64,000 nucleotides of DNA from Terfezia claveryi (Eukaryota > Ascomycota > Pezizomycetes > Pezizales > Pezizaceae), in assembly GCA_015179025.1 (NCBI GenBank), contig WHUX01000211.1, positions 1 through 64,000 on the forward strand. Reading direction: 5' to 3'. Made by a program: the position numbers and the translations under genes. Shown in pieces: positions 1 to 12,733 of the stretch (the first letter of the stretch is position 1; the number at the start of each line of letters is the position of its first letter). The notes under the pieces were generated by a model. It searched no databases. It saw only the letters and a list, made by a program, of their open reading frames with translations, and was not told where the DNA came from.

Positions 1-199
1 GATTCAGTCAAAGTTGGAGCCAAGCCGGCGACCTACAAGGAGATTATCACGTGCGTACCGGCTTGAGCGAATAGAAGGACCCAATAGTCGTGATACGCGA
101 GGTCTAGGTATCTCGAGGTTTGATTTCACATTTCATCACACTTACTATGTCGACATTCCTGTTTGGAATTCTAAGCTTGACGACAACACTGCCAACTGA
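1..199 (+). CDS. possible 3' end of a gene cut by the window edge
   Basis: A frame open from the left edge runs to a stop at 197-199 and ends with an aromatic-rich stretch containing HHTYYVDIPVW. A second reading, DSVKVGAKPATYKEIIT in frame 1, would need a 37-nt intron at 51-87 to join the same last exon. I cannot tell which is right, and neither resembles a family I recognise. It may be non-coding. Confidence 0.22.
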   Translation, partial: IQSKLEPSRRPTRRLSRAYRLERIEGPNSRDTRGLGISRFDFTFHHTYYVDIPVWNSKLDDNTAN

Positions 200-851
200 C
201 CTTGCAAAGGCTTCGAAAGGGTTTGTTGTTTCCGTGGAGCCATGTTTGTATTCGTCCTTCGGCATACGTATATTATTATAGTCTAAGGGTGGACTGCTGC
301 GACTTTGTTATGTTCCCCCAGCTCTTAGCTACTGGGAGGCTCCAAAAAAGCAAAAGCTTCATTTTCCGATCTCTCTAGATGCTTCCTTCAGATCTAGAGT
401 GATGAGGGTCAAGTGGTCAAGAAAGGGTACACAGAGCTTGGAAAGGCCCGCAGCAATGCAGATACAATACGTAAATCAGCCAGGTGGATGAATAACAAAC
501 TGGAGGAGTAAAACGTTGCTGTAGGTATACCTAGTACCTACTTGCAAGTCGATATCGGACCGGCTGGGTCTGGCTGCAGATGACGACTTTCCAGGGAAGC
601 ATCTGTGGAGGCAGCTGTAAGCTCTTTGGTTATCACTATTGGTACATTATTCTTTGCCCTATCTATCGCAAGGCTCCGGATAACAGTTTGTAACCGTTAC
701 GGAGGCTCTAGGTATATCGGTGTATTCTTTTTTGGCGTTTTTCTCCGAGCACCCCACAGCTGCCTGCAAGTTGCAGCAACACTAGCCCATCCCCCATGAG
801 CTTGAGTTTTTGTGGGATAAAATATAGGAATAAGGGATCTGGTACTTCGCA
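200..851. other. intergenic, upstream of the transcription factor gene
   Basis: No convincing coding sequence, RNA gene or repeat is visible. It presumably holds the promoter and 5' leader of the Zn2Cys6 gene that starts at 852. Confidence 0.5.
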
Positions 852-3800
852 ATGACGGTGCCAAATTCTCCCCCGGATTTTACCACCACCTCAACCCTCT
901 CCACAGCCTCTGCCTCGGGCTCCCAGAAACGCCGCCGGCGCCGTTCGTCGTCACCCCCCGCTCCCAGTGCAACGGAACCAAAACCCAGCGTACAGTCAAA
1001 TACGCCAGCCCCATCGGCAGCAACATCTGCGACTGGAGCATCAACCTTTCGAAACGTATCAGCATGTAATAGATGTCGGTTAAGAAAGAACAAATGCGAT
1101 CAGCGTTTACCAGCTTGTTTGAGTTGCGAAAAGGCTGGAGTAAAATGTGTTGGATATGACCCCATTACCAAGCGGGAAATCCCGCGAAGGTATCTTCCCT
1201 CTTCATTTTCAGTTGGCTCGAAGTAGTCTTTGGACTAATTATGGGCCATGGGTTAAAATAGCTACGTTCATTACCTCGAAAGACGAAATGAATATCTCGA
1301 GTTCCTGCTGACTAGCAACCAAATTACATTCCATCCTCCAGACTACTTCGACCTCCCGGCACCTATAGCTGTCAACACCACCGCTGTTGCTACAACCCCG
1401 AGCAATTTCATGAAATCCCCGAGTACGCCCTCTACCACGGTTGACGGTCGATCCCCTTCTGTTCCAAAACGGCAGCGGACCTCGGAAGAACGTGCGGAGC
1501 CAGATGAATCATCCTCTGACAGCCAAGGTCGTCTCAATCAACTTGTCTCTGACATTGGCCTGATCAGTGTACAAGGTGCCAGCGATCCAAGGTATCTGGG
1601 ATCTGTATCTGGCATCAGCTTCGCGAGGGTAGTATTTGCAGCTGTGAAGTCAACTACCTCCGTGGGGACTGCCGGCTATGTCAATGGTAACGTAGCTGGA
1701 GGCAAGAGCAACGGAAAGGAAGAGGATGATGCGGATGATGCTGGACGCAGGAATGAAAAATTCGGGAAGGATGAAATGAGGGACAGTTTCTTTGGCCTGG
1801 CAACAAATAAAAAGCGTGTCCGCCCAGCAAAATGGCCAAGTAGGCAATTGGCAAACCGCTTGGTAGACTTATATTTTGGTCATGCAAATCCACAGCTTCC
1901 AATTCTTCATAAAGTGGAATTTGAAGCTATGGTCGAAGAGGTCTATTCAGCAATGAAGGCTGAAAAGTTAGATCGGGAGCGTGGCGAACCAGAGATGACA
2001 CCTCGGAGGAGAGTCGGAGCAAGAGAGTTATATATGATGAATATTGTTTTTGCTATAGGTGCAGGAATATTTCTGGAGAAGGAGACTGGAAATACCTCGT
2101 CGAGTGGCAGCAGTGATGACGAATTACGACAGAAGAAAAAGAAGAGGGCTCGAACCAGTAAGGCAAGGTTCAGTGATGGAGAAGCGGAAGCCTCAAAAGA
2201 TTGTACCTCAAATCCTGAAGGCTCATCAGACTTCCCTCGAGCTGCCAAGAAGGTTAGAAGAAATAGCGACAGTGAGGATAACATAAAACAGGAGTCACTC
2301 TATGAGTCGGGGAAAGATGATATTACGGATCACCGGGTTGATGGGGAAAGGGGGGAAAGACAATATGCACCTGAGGCTTATCACGCAGCGGCTCTTCCTC
2401 ACCTCGAAGCGTTCTTATCATCTGAATCTAAGGGAGGTTTGCAGGAACTGCAGGCGGTTCTCCTATTAGCTGGTTACGCCTTACTTAGGCCCGTCGCACC
2501 CGGATTGTGGTATATAGTTGGGGTTGCAGTGAGACTGGCAGTTGACCTCGGGCTTCACTTCGAAGATAGCAATGCTAGTACAACGGAAGGGGTATCTGGG
2601 CCCTATGTGGACAAGGAGAACATGGAGCGGTTGCGGGGGCATAGGGAGTGGGTCCGGGATTTGCGGAGGAAGCTATGGTGGTGTACCTACAGTCTCGATA
2701 GACTGGTAAGCACATGTGTGGGAAGACCGTTTGGGATACAGGACGAAGTCGTTAGCACCCGGGTGAGTTGATTTCTTGTGCTTGCCCACATATTCTGTGG
2801 AAATTCGGAACAACTAACGTATTGTAGTTTCCGTCACTCCTCCCAGATGAGAATATCACGCCGAATGGATTTTTAGTGCCAGAACATCGTGTTTCGAACA
2901 GCTCTGTTGCCCCAGTACTCCCAACCTACAAGCTAATTACTCACCACTACTTCCGATTGCGCCTGCTTCAATCTGAAATTCTTCAAGTTTTACAGCAACA
3001 GCAATCCATGTGTACATCTCCTCCTCAAGAACCATATCCAGCACATCACCCTTTCCATCTCCGAACCCCTTACCTTCGAAATTTTGCTAATCTTCAAGAA
3101 TGGCACTCGGACGTCACGGGAAGAGTGGAAAAGTGGATGAAGACCGCCCCCAAATCCAAGGCTGATACTGGTGTAGACTTCGCATTCGAGTTCTTTGAAT
3201 TAAATTATTGGCAAACAATCTTGATGCTCTACAGACCATGCCTCAAAGTTCCGGCATTATTATCAGGGGAACTGGGCGGAGGACGAGGGATGATTGATCC
3301 AGGGGGGAAAGGAGTTGGGATTGGGCAACTCAGGAGCAGTAATATTAGAGGGCGGGCAGATATGGGTGGCTTAACATCAGGCACACAATTTGAGGAAGAT
3401 AGAATTTATTGCATCGTGGCAGATGCGGGAAGTGAGGTCTTGAAGTTGTACAGGAGGCTACATCGAGTTCATCAAGTCAACTATACCTTTCTGGCAACCC
3501 ACCATCTCTTTATGTCAGGTATGGAACCTTATTTCCCTCTGTGACCGATTACTGAACTAGGGACTAGGTATCGCTTTTCTCTATGCTATATGGCACTCAC
3601 CAGTCGTCAGAGCCAAACTCTCTATGGATGATATAGATTTTACAATACTTGCTGCGACGTCTGTGCTAGGGGATTTGGTTGAAAAGTGTCCTCCCGCGCA
3701 AGCTTGCAAGGAAGCTTTTGAGCGAATGAGCAAAGCAACAGTCAGTATGTGTTTAGCAGGTAATTCAGGCTCTGCTAGTATCCCGCGAAGCCTCGGAGAT

Positions 3801-4823
3801 ATAGGCATCGGCAGTGAACCGGAACTAGATTGTGAAATGAGGAGGCGTAGTGGAGGACGAGACGGGTATTTATCCGGTGGTAGTGGAACTCTAATGTCAC
3901 CCCGAAATAGAGTCCTGAAAGACCTCAGTGGGGGGTTTCAACCGAACAACAATCAAATGCTCCTACAGCAGCAACATGATCGGATACACCGCCAACAGCG
4001 GATGCAGCAACAGTGTTACGCACAGCAGGATCAGCGCTGGCAACGTCAGATGCAAAATCAGCAACATCAACTGTTACAGCAGCAGCAGCAACAGCAGCTA
4101 CAGCAACAGTCCCGCCGCATGAATCCGCTAAGAGCAACATCAATGTTTGATAGTGGTTTTGAGAGCCTCCTCCAATTCGGCCAAGGGGTGCAAATGAGTG
4201 AGTCAAGTTACAGATCCACTCAACAGCCGTCGGAATCTCGACGGACACAGCAACCAATGAGCCATACGCCTCCAGTAGAAGGAAATAATAAGAGTACTGA
4301 AGGCACCAGACAATTTGGTAGCATCATCACTGAAGCTGGACAGCAATCAAGTTCCTCTCCACTACTTACATCACCTCTTCATCTTCCATTGGCCTTAGGG
4401 CAACAGTCTCAACAAATTCACCTGCAACAAAAACCTCAGAGGCAGCAGAGAGAACAAAACGATGTCACAGGTAACCCAATGTCCTCCACACATGTTTATC
4501 TCACATCTCATATAGATAATGAAACTACGATTGATCCCGAGCTCCAAAGAGATGAAATGGACTCGCTTTTAATCAAGCCATACCCTGGTTCAGAGAAGGT
4601 TATGCACCACTCGCCATCATTGATGAGTGACACAACTGGTAGGTATAGTAATCATAATTCAGGGATATCTGATATTTCCGGTCTGGGGGATTGGGATGTG
4701 GGTTGGGGAGAACTTGAAGGTGTCAGTGGTGGCGGAATGGGGATGGGGATGGGCATGGGGATGGGGCAGGTAGATCTCTTTGATGGTTTCTTTTTCGGCT
4801 CAGGCGGGGCTGGCGGCAATTAG
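852..4823 (+). CDS. Zn2Cys6 fungal-specific transcription factor (1261 aa)
   Basis: Four exons are inferred: 852-1189, 1262-2762, 2828-3518 and 3568-4823. The introns (72, 65 and 49 nt) have GT/AG ends and the sum is an exact multiple of three. Residues 72-99 form a Gal4-type binuclear cluster spaced C-x2-C-x6-C-x6-C-x2-C-x6-C. After it come YDPITKREIPR and a short leucine-rich linker helix (YVHYLERRNEYLEFLL) that spans intron 1. The middle matches the fungal-specific regulatory domain, starting near LVDLYFGHANPQLPILH and including RRKLWWCTYSLDR. The C-terminal third is low complexity: a glutamine-rich tract coded at about 3950-4125 and a Gly-Met run near the stop, typical of activation regions. 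It should bind CGG half-sites in the nucleus. The target pathway is not evident and no cluster partner is adjacent. The Arg-rich KRRRRR near residue 27 could be a nuclear localisation signal. Confidence 0.9.
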
Positions 4824-5493
4824 TCGAGGTCTTAACATTTTAGTATTTTACTGGGACTTAGGTCTTTGGTCTTTTGGTTGTTATTCTGAATGGCGAAATC
4901 TTTTAGGAGTAAGCAAGAGCCCATTGAAGGCGTGGTTTGCACGGATCGTTGGGATTTTTATCAGGTCATCATTTGTTTGCGTTGTACCATACCTTTTACA
5001 TCGAGTACCACCCATATCAATGAAACTGTAGTTCACGGTTACTCATTCCTGAAGTACAGTAGTGGTTGATTGCCTGAAATAGTAATCTGGTTCTAGGATG
5101 GTGTTTGTTCCAGACTCAAGCCCATGGCACGGACGAGCCCCGGTGCTACCGTGAGTACTACAATACAAGCACTTAAGTACCTTTTTGTCAACCTAAAGCA
5201 AGCTCACCAAACCATCCTCAGGTAGAAACAGGGGGACATTGATCTGAAAAGACACAGCTCTGTCAGTACCCTATGTAAGTAAAAAGACAGTCCATAATCC
5301 AATTCATCCCGTTCGGAGCTGACCAGAATATGTGAGGGTAGAAAAATTGCACGCAGCCACAGACGGAAGAAAAACACTCCATATATTCCCATAAACGAAT
5401 ACAGGTAACATCACATCCGTTATCAATATATATACACAAAGTACCCCACACTAATGGGCGGATAGCTAGCCTATAACATAACTGCAGTCGGAT
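4824..5493. other. intergenic between the transcription factor and the VWA gene
   Basis: No coding sequence, RNA gene or repeat could be supported here. It probably carries the terminator of the upstream gene and the promoter of the downstream one. Confidence 0.5.
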
Positions 5494-8400
5494 ATGCCCC
5501 AAAAGATCGGAAAGAAAACTGCCACACCTCCTCCTAAGCTGGCCCTAGGAGGAAGAAAAAGTCCCCCAGTTGAGGAAAGCTCGAGTGAATCTATCAATAA
5601 AATCATCAGGGAGCACACGCAGGGTCCAACCATCCAAACACACGGCAATGTACTGAATATAAGTCATGATTCTACCAAGCTTTCAACCTTGTTCGACAAT
5701 ATACAGGATTCCCGTAGTTCTTCTCCGGATGCAGAGAGCACGCCTCGACCGCTCTGTGTTCTGAAAGGGAGAAAGAGCTTCTTGAGCCTCAACTCAGGGA
5801 TTCCACCAAGAACTACGACACCAACACCAACTCCACAGGGGTTTAGACCAAAATCCACGGTCCAGTCACCAGATGGAAATTCAAAGGGGTTTAATATTCC
5901 TGCTCCTCGCCAGTCCTCTCCTGCAGGGTCAATTCTCAAACTTAGGCTGGCATCACCAAAGCTACGGGTGCTCCCTCCAGTGAATCCACCATCACCACGA
6001 GGTAACCTGCAGCTTGTGGATGATAAACCCAACCCAGTTGAAATTCGATTCTCACTTGGTACTGGATTGAGGCACTCACAAGCGTCTAATGTGGACCTCA
6101 CTAGGCAGAATACAATGTCCTCTGCGTCTACAGTGACATCATCAAACTCCATTATGGCACGATCAAGCGTCTCACACTGGATGAACTGGAGGCAAAGAAG
6201 CATATCAGACGGCCCTAGTGTCAAAGCTCGCTCTATTCTGGTGGATAAAGGGCCTTCGAGGGATATTAAGGTGGTTCAGCAAAGCAAAGTCTATGAAAGC
6301 ATGCGTCATGTCGAGAGCGAGCTACCTACCCCTACGAACAGCATATCTCCTAGAGTGCGTCGACGAGCGTCAAGTGCCCGGCCTGGGCTCTTTTCATTAG
6401 AGCAAGGGATTTCTAGCTTGAAGTTCACTCGACCTCTCACCCCTAGGCCACCTAACATGACCAATATTGAGTATTCTGGCTCTTCCAAAGTGGATTCCAT
6501 AGGGAAGTCTGGGGTCTTTTCGAAAGTTCTTTGCTCCATACAGGACATGTCACCACTGAGCAGGAATCGAGTACCCACGATGAGTACCAGTACCACCACC
6601 AAGGATCATAGCTTGAGGCTGTCGTCTGAACTTAGGGTGGCAGAGGCCACTACTACTCAAGTAGAGCCAGCCATGTCTAGGAGAGGCAGTCTATCTCAGC
6701 AACCCGTGCCCGTCGAGGCCCTGAAAAGTAAGGGAACCACAAAGGTGCGTGGTGCTCTTGGATCTATTCGCAGAAGATTCGGATCAGTTTCAGAAAGAAC
6801 ATTGAGAATCACCGAGGGGAATGCCCCTAGTATGATGCCAAACACTGTCCGGCCACATTTTCAGAAGGAGTGGGTCTCGCCTCCCATTTTGCAACTACAG
6901 CTGGATATACACAGTGAATCTTCCAGAGAGCATGTTGAAGGGGGCAGAGAGATCTGGATCTGCATTGAAGTGGAAGGGAGAATCAGTAATTTTCAATCGC
7001 CTCCCGGAAGGTTATTGTGTGATGGAGATCCACGGGGTTTGGACGTTGCCATTGTTCTGGACCTAAGGTACCTTTGACTGGGAGGCCGAAGCTGAAGCTT
7101 AATTAGCTGACCTTCCATTTAGTGCACATGCTTCCCCTGCGACTTTCGAGGACACTAAGTCCATGGCAAAGCACCTGATAAACTCTCTGTCAACAATTGA
7201 CAACGTATCACTCACAGCCTTCACGTCCATTCAAAGCTCTCCTGGTGTTGAAACCAAGTATCCCTTATCGAGATTAACACAGAGCAATAAAAAACAGTTA
7301 TTTGGCTTCATTGACGGCTTGTTTGGTCAAGCTGAACGGCTGGGTACTATCCGACGAGATGTCAAGTCGATCCTCATGGGAGTCATAGATGACTTGAAGG
7401 AGAGCACAAGCCGTGAAACCTTCCACGAGAGTGGCAGAACAAGTCATTTGTTTTTCCTAACCTCAAGCCTGAAGCACGGAGATATGCCTGCTGGGGCATT
7501 CGAAGCCTCAGATAAGCGAATGAAAGTGCATATTCTCGGCGTAGGCCCGCTAGTGACCCTACAAGAACGGCCATGGAAAGGTAGTTGGATCATTAACTTG
7601 GCTCCATCACCAGTGAATGAAATTTCAGAGGGTTCGGAGATTCCTAACACTTTACATCAGCGGGTTCCTACTTTGCCCCGCATTATTGATTCCTTGCGTC
7701 ACGCGGTAAATTTTGGAGAGCTAACGAATATTCAAATCGGGCTTAGCACTAGCGATGAGTGTAGGATTGTGGAAGTGCTGGGTAATACTACCTTTGACAG
7801 ATTGGTTCCTGGAGAGAAGAGAACCTTGTTTGTGAAGCTCAGGATTGGTTCCTACAATCCTGCTTCCGCGCCTGGAACATCAATGAATACCCCTGACAAA
7901 AACAAGGACCGCCAGATGAAAGTGGCGCCAAGGAAGGTATCGGTTGAGAAGGCTCTTGATCAAGGAATCATACCTGAATACAAACTTTTAGAGAGGCAAC
8001 TAGCAGCCACTTTAGGGGATATTGAGTCCAGGGCCTTAACCGTCTCTGTGAACTACGAGCATGAATATTTTGGGCCAGAAACAGTGATTACTACCAAAAA
8101 AGTTCTGAAGATACAACGTTACGATGGAGATGGCAACTGGAGCTTGAGACGGAACCCGACGAAAAACAACTCTATCGAAGTATTTGAAGGAAACCCTGAC
8201 GATTGCAAAGGCTCCATATGTTCAACAGACTTTTCGATTCCTCAGGAGCCTAGTGATGGGCATTGCGACGTAGATGTTGAATATGTCAGGACCAGGCTTG
8301 CAAAGAAAATCGCAGAGATGTCTATTGGCGAAGCGGAGGAAAACCCAAGGAAGGCATTGAGGATGGTAGAAGAGTTGGGAATTAGGGGAAAGGGTGTCTA

Positions 8401-9478
8401 TGCTGTGGCAAGTGAGCTTGAATGGCGCGTAAAAATTCAAGAAGAGGAAGAGGAAACGGAACGGACAATGAAGGGCCTTGCTGAGGAGATTTCAAGAAAG
8501 GCAACAAGACAGTCCTTAGTATTTGGTGATATAAACAACAAGGCTTTTTCAGAAGAGAACACGATGAATTCAAACTTCGAATGTACAGCAAGCAGGGAAA
8601 ATAAGCTGAATTTGCACTTATCGGATCATTACCGGGAGCCTGGGTCTTCGGATGCTAGTGTAACCGAGGTAAATCAGGGAGTACAGCAGAAGGCAGACAT
8701 AGCAGTCTGTAGACAGAGAGACTCGAGCATCATAATTCATCCTACAACCCTGCCAGACAGACGCGCTTCGCAATCTGGCGAGTCTGGTGCATCTGATCTG
8801 GATGAAACCCATAATTCTGGGCTCGAAGACATGTCCAGAATGCAATCCTCACGGCGTCAACATGACCATGTGGATGAAGCGGGAAGGATATGGAGGGAAC
8901 TGGCAGAAACTAAGATGGGCTTGAGACGAGATATAAGGCCAGGACGTCATCGTACCCCAACTTTATTGCCCCCAATAACCCGGCACAGTCGGCACAACAG
9001 CATAGATCTTTTGAAAGACAGGCATGATAAAGAAAGAACTGCGGATCTCAACTGGACACTTCTCGCATCTGGCAGAGTAAAAGGCAAGAAAAAGGAAAGA
9101 AGGCGCAGGATGAAGAAGCAAGCCATGGCGAAGAGAAGCATTACTGGGGAGGGAGGGTTGAGGACTAGCTATCAAACGTCGACGCCAATTGAGACGGCTA
9201 GCTTATATCCTGAGTGTGGAGCTGCCCAAGAGGTTGCATCAAAGACACCCGTTGGCGAACGCAAAAGGAGAAAAGATCTAGAGTCTATAAATACTCTGCT
9301 CCATGACCAGTACGAAGAACACAATGTATTCGTTACTGAAACTCAAGATGCAGTACGGGTCTCGGTAGGTCAAGCGGGGAATCACACGAACGATGAACAA
9401 AGTAACAGGGACACAATGAAGAGCTTGATTACCCTGAGGGATATCAAGGAAACGGATTTTAGTCCATGGGCATTCTGA
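5494..9478 (+). CDS. von Willebrand factor A-like domain protein (1309 aa)
   Basis: Two exons, 5494-7067 and 7123-9478, joined by a 55-nt intron that keeps frame. The first 450 residues are Ser/Pro/Arg-rich and look disordered. About residues 475-650 read as a VWA fold: a strand with ICIEVEGRISN, then GLDVAIVLDLSAH, a helix (TKSMAKHLINSL) and VSLTAFTSI. The intron falls inside the metal-site motif, which reads D523-L-S525-A-H527-A-S529 where the family has DxSxS, so metal binding may be altered. Downstream are a beta-rich region, an acidic coiled coil (KIQEEEEETERTMKG) and a long polar tail with a basic KGKKKERRRRMKKQ patch. Such architectures occur in fungal proteins of unknown role, and no enzymatic function can be assigned. 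The assignment rests on the hydrophobic pattern around exon 2, not on a database match. Confidence 0.75.
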
Positions 9479-9961
9479 TGCATCTACATGATATCCAAAT
9501 GGCACACGGAGGTACTACTGCCGTCTGGCTGGGATTTTGTTTTGTAATAATATTTAGTGATTGCCGTATTGATTGGAATTTTGGCCTGGATCATGTAATA
9601 TACAACTTGCAGATTGATGTACACTTCGGTATACGCATTATACGCGCATATATAGTACATGAGACCCAGAATGCATGGTCAATTGCGATATGCTTCAAGC
9701 ATCCTCGATATTGCACGCTACCTTTCCCCCACGCAAGTACTGTAGATCGATATCAATGTGGGATTGGCCCGTACCATGACTTGGACTGGGTATAAAGGAT
9801 ACATCAATCCTTTAGATGTTTTCGGTAATGAATTATGTCTTACTGCAAAATCTGATGAACAAGGCAGCCAGAATTATACGGAGATTGCTGGTTCAGCCTA
9901 AGTACCGTAACACTAGGTATGTATATGTAGCTGGGGGGAGAGTTGACAATAAATATAAATA
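9479..9961. other. intergenic, AT-rich
   Basis: No gene or clear repeat is seen. Short open frames here lack coding character. Confidence 0.45.
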
Positions 9962-10661
9962 AGTGGTAGGTAGTCAAATGAGAAAACTTTGGTGATCAAA
10001 TGCATAATTTTATACACGCTGATTGGTGCTTGGCAAACAACGCTGCTTTGCCAAGATCAATTATTTTTGATATGTAGCACTTTCATCTCCAGAGTCGATT
10101 GATAGATCAATAAATTTTATTTACGGTCTCACTGCGTTCGTTAGAACATCCTGGCAGTAGGGGTCTTGGCATGAGACTAACCACACCGTACCACAACCTC
10201 TATATAAGCATGTCGCAAGTTACCATCCGCATCTTTATCATATAGATGGGAAAAAGAAGAAACAGAAGATCTAATAAGCTGGATGGAGGACAATCTTGAA
10301 ATTATGAAAGGCAAGCAATTGCGCAGGCGCTTTGGTATAAGCAAGTGAAAGATGATCTTTTCGAGAGTAAAGATCAGTGAAATATCTTCTAGAAGGTCGT
10401 GATTGAAATCAGCTGATGAATCTGAGCTTGGCGCATCTTCGAGTATTTCCTCAATAATTGCGATTTCGAGATCGATCAAGATGTTGTTGGATTCGGGCTT
10501 TTTCAGATAACGAACGAGGCATGTTGATATATCGCTGATATGTTAAGCATTCACGATTAGGCGGTCAAATGGTACACCTCAATATGGTTTAGCCCGTACA
10601 GGGGAGCCTGGTCAATTTTGCGTATCAATAAAAAAAAAAATTTCTCATTTGACTACCACTA
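9962..10661. mobile_element. TIR mini-element with SANT/Myb-like ORF remnants, copy 1
   Basis: The ends are inverted copies of GTGGTAGTCAAATGAG (left near 9963-9982, right near 10642-10660). The interior matches, in reverse orientation, the element at 58717-59517, including the subterminal segment beside each end. Near 10249 the plus strand encodes WEKEETEDLISWMEDNLE followed by MKGKQ, the tryptophan/acid pattern of small SANT/Myb-like proteins linked to fungal transposons. On the minus strand (10177-10479) lies SDSSADFNHDLLEDIS. Both pieces are short and interrupted, so this copy is non-autonomous. Target duplications could not be fixed because the left end carries a small local duplication (GGTAGGTA). 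Confidence 0.7.
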
Positions 10662-11045
10662 ATTCTAACTTACATGTGTCATTTTGCTGGGTTCCGTAGA
10701 GTACAGCAAGTTCTTGGAGATATCACTATAATCCCACATGACATACAATATTAATAGGCCCCAAAAGAAAACCCCAAAAGAAAAAAACCGATCTTTTCTG
10801 TGGGGTGTTAAGTCTGGCAGATTAAATATTAACATTGGGCATACGTCAGCCGCAAGGGATCTAAATTCGTATTTGATCTGATTTTGCGCGGATCCCAAGG
10901 GCTTGAGCAGAATGCCCGATATATACGCAAGCAGAACCTGTTCATCGGTGTCCAACAGAGCCAGCTGCGATTTCATAAAGGCAACAGCTCCCCATCTGCA
11001 TCCCCAGTCAGTAGCATCCCAGGCTGCCTTTCATACTGTAATACC

Positions 11046-12654
11046 ATGCTGTCAGTCACCACGCTCACAATCGGAGGCATCTTCCTCGCCTTCCTCATCA
11101 GAAAACTCATCTATCAATACCAACTCCGGAAATTCGCTCGCTCGCGAGGATGTCTCCCACCAACTCCCATCTCCCGCTGGCCTCTGGGGATAGATACCTT
11201 CAGAGAAAGCATGCATAATTTCAAGAACATGCGCTTTTGCAAGATGAACCACGGCAGGCACGTGACATATGGAGATACTTTCAAACTCAATGTCCTCGGA
11301 GTCGTCAATATTTGCACCCGCCACCCGGAAAACGTGAAGGCAATACTCACTACCCAATTTCAAGAATTCATCCTCGCACATAGAATAGGTGGAAAACTCG
11401 ACCTCTTGCTCGGGAACCATGGGATATTCGTCCAGTGGGGACCCGCATGGGCACACTCTAGAGCTTTGCTTCGACCACAGTTCAACAAGGGCCAGATTGT
11501 GAATGATATGGATAGCCTGGAGTTCCATGTTAAGAGAATGACTAGCTTGCTCCCGGATAATGAAGTTTTTGATATCCAACCTTACTTCTTGGCGTTGACA
11601 ATGGATACCGCGACGGAGTTTTTGTTTGGAGAGAGTGTCGAGAGTTTGTTGACCGAGGAGTTGGGTGTGCCAGCCAAAGGAACGTTCTCTGAGGCATTTA
11701 ATACTGCCTCATGGTTGATTTCGAAGAAGGTAAGATCCGGACGGTGGCACTGGGCAGTTGCGAATAAGGAAACCGCTCGGGGATGTGAAATTTCTCGGAA
11801 CTTTGTTGGCAAGTTTGTCGACAAGGCATTGGCTATGGATCCGGAGAAGAAAAAGGAGGGCAAGCAGAAATATGTGTTCCTTAATGCCCTGGCAGAGGAG
11901 TACAAAGATCGCACGATTCTGACGGATCAGATCATTAATATCTTACTTGCGGGGCGGGATACTACTGCGGGATTGTTGGCCTTTGTCATGTGGTTCCTGG
12001 CCCGGAATAAGAGGGTATGGCACAAATTGAGGGCGGAGGTGCTGGAACGTGTTGGAAGGGAGAACAAGCCGACCTGGGAGATCATGAAGGATATGAAGTA
12101 CCTCAGATACGTACTGAATGAAAGTCGGTCAGCCCGCCCTCAGCTCCGCCTCTATCCTTGACTAACATTCGATACGCGAGATAGCTCTCCGCCTCCTCCC
12201 TGTGGTTCCCATCAACACCAGGACAGCCGCGAAACGCACCACCCTCCCCCATGGCGGCGGGCCCGATCAACAATCACCCATCGTAATCGAAAAAAACCAC
12301 CTAATCTTTTACAGCGTCTACTCGATGCATCGGCGACCGGAAGTCTATGGCGACGATGCAGAGGAATTTAACCCCGATAGGTGGGAGACCTTGAAGCTGG
12401 GTGCGTGGGATTACCTACCGTTCAATGGTGGGCCTAGAATTTGTTTAGGTCAGCAGTATGCTCTGAATGAGGCTAGCTATGCGATAATTAGGGTGCTGCA
12501 GAAGTATCAGGATTTAGTGGGGATTGATCCTGATACTGGAAAAGAGGTTCCTGGTTGGGGAGAGGATAAGACGGATAAGATGCTTAAGGAAAGGCTGGGG
12601 TTGACGTTGAGTTCTATGGATGGGGTGCATGTTAAATTGACTCCGGCGGCGTAG
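11046..12654 (+). CDS. cytochrome P450, CYP52-like (515 aa)
   Basis: Exons 11046-12123 and 12185-12654 flank a 61-nt intron that restores ExxR as E359-T-L-R362. The start is the ATG that opens a hydrophobic anchor ([17 protein letters not shown]) followed by a basic and proline-rich hinge, as in microsomal P450s; the frame is open further upstream but has no better start. Also visible are AGRDTTAG in the I-helix, FNPDRW and the heme loop [12 protein letters not shown] with Cys446. The heme loop and the [11 protein letters not shown] helix are closest to the CYP52 group, which oxidises n-alkanes and fatty acids at the omega position in the ER. Substrate is inferred only from family resemblance. 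The gene starts about 390 bp after the end of a TIR element, which may affect its promoter. Confidence 0.93.
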
Positions 12655-12731
12655 AGTTGACGTATTAATTCGCAAGTAAGACAGTATCACCCCGCAGGAC
12701 AGTATTGTTATTAGTGTATAAGACAGCTTTA
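12655..12731. other. 3' flank of the P450 gene
   Basis: This short stretch probably contains the P450 3'UTR and ends at the TA target site of the next transposon. Confidence 0.4.
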
Positions 12732-12733
12732 TA

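Noticed and set aside
5664..6224. 186-aa minus-strand ORF inside the VWA gene
   Set aside because: Antisense shadow of a Ser/Pro-rich exon.
10884..11045. 5' extension of the P450 frame upstream of 11046
   Set aside because: The anchor helix starts at 11046 and the extension lacks P450 character.
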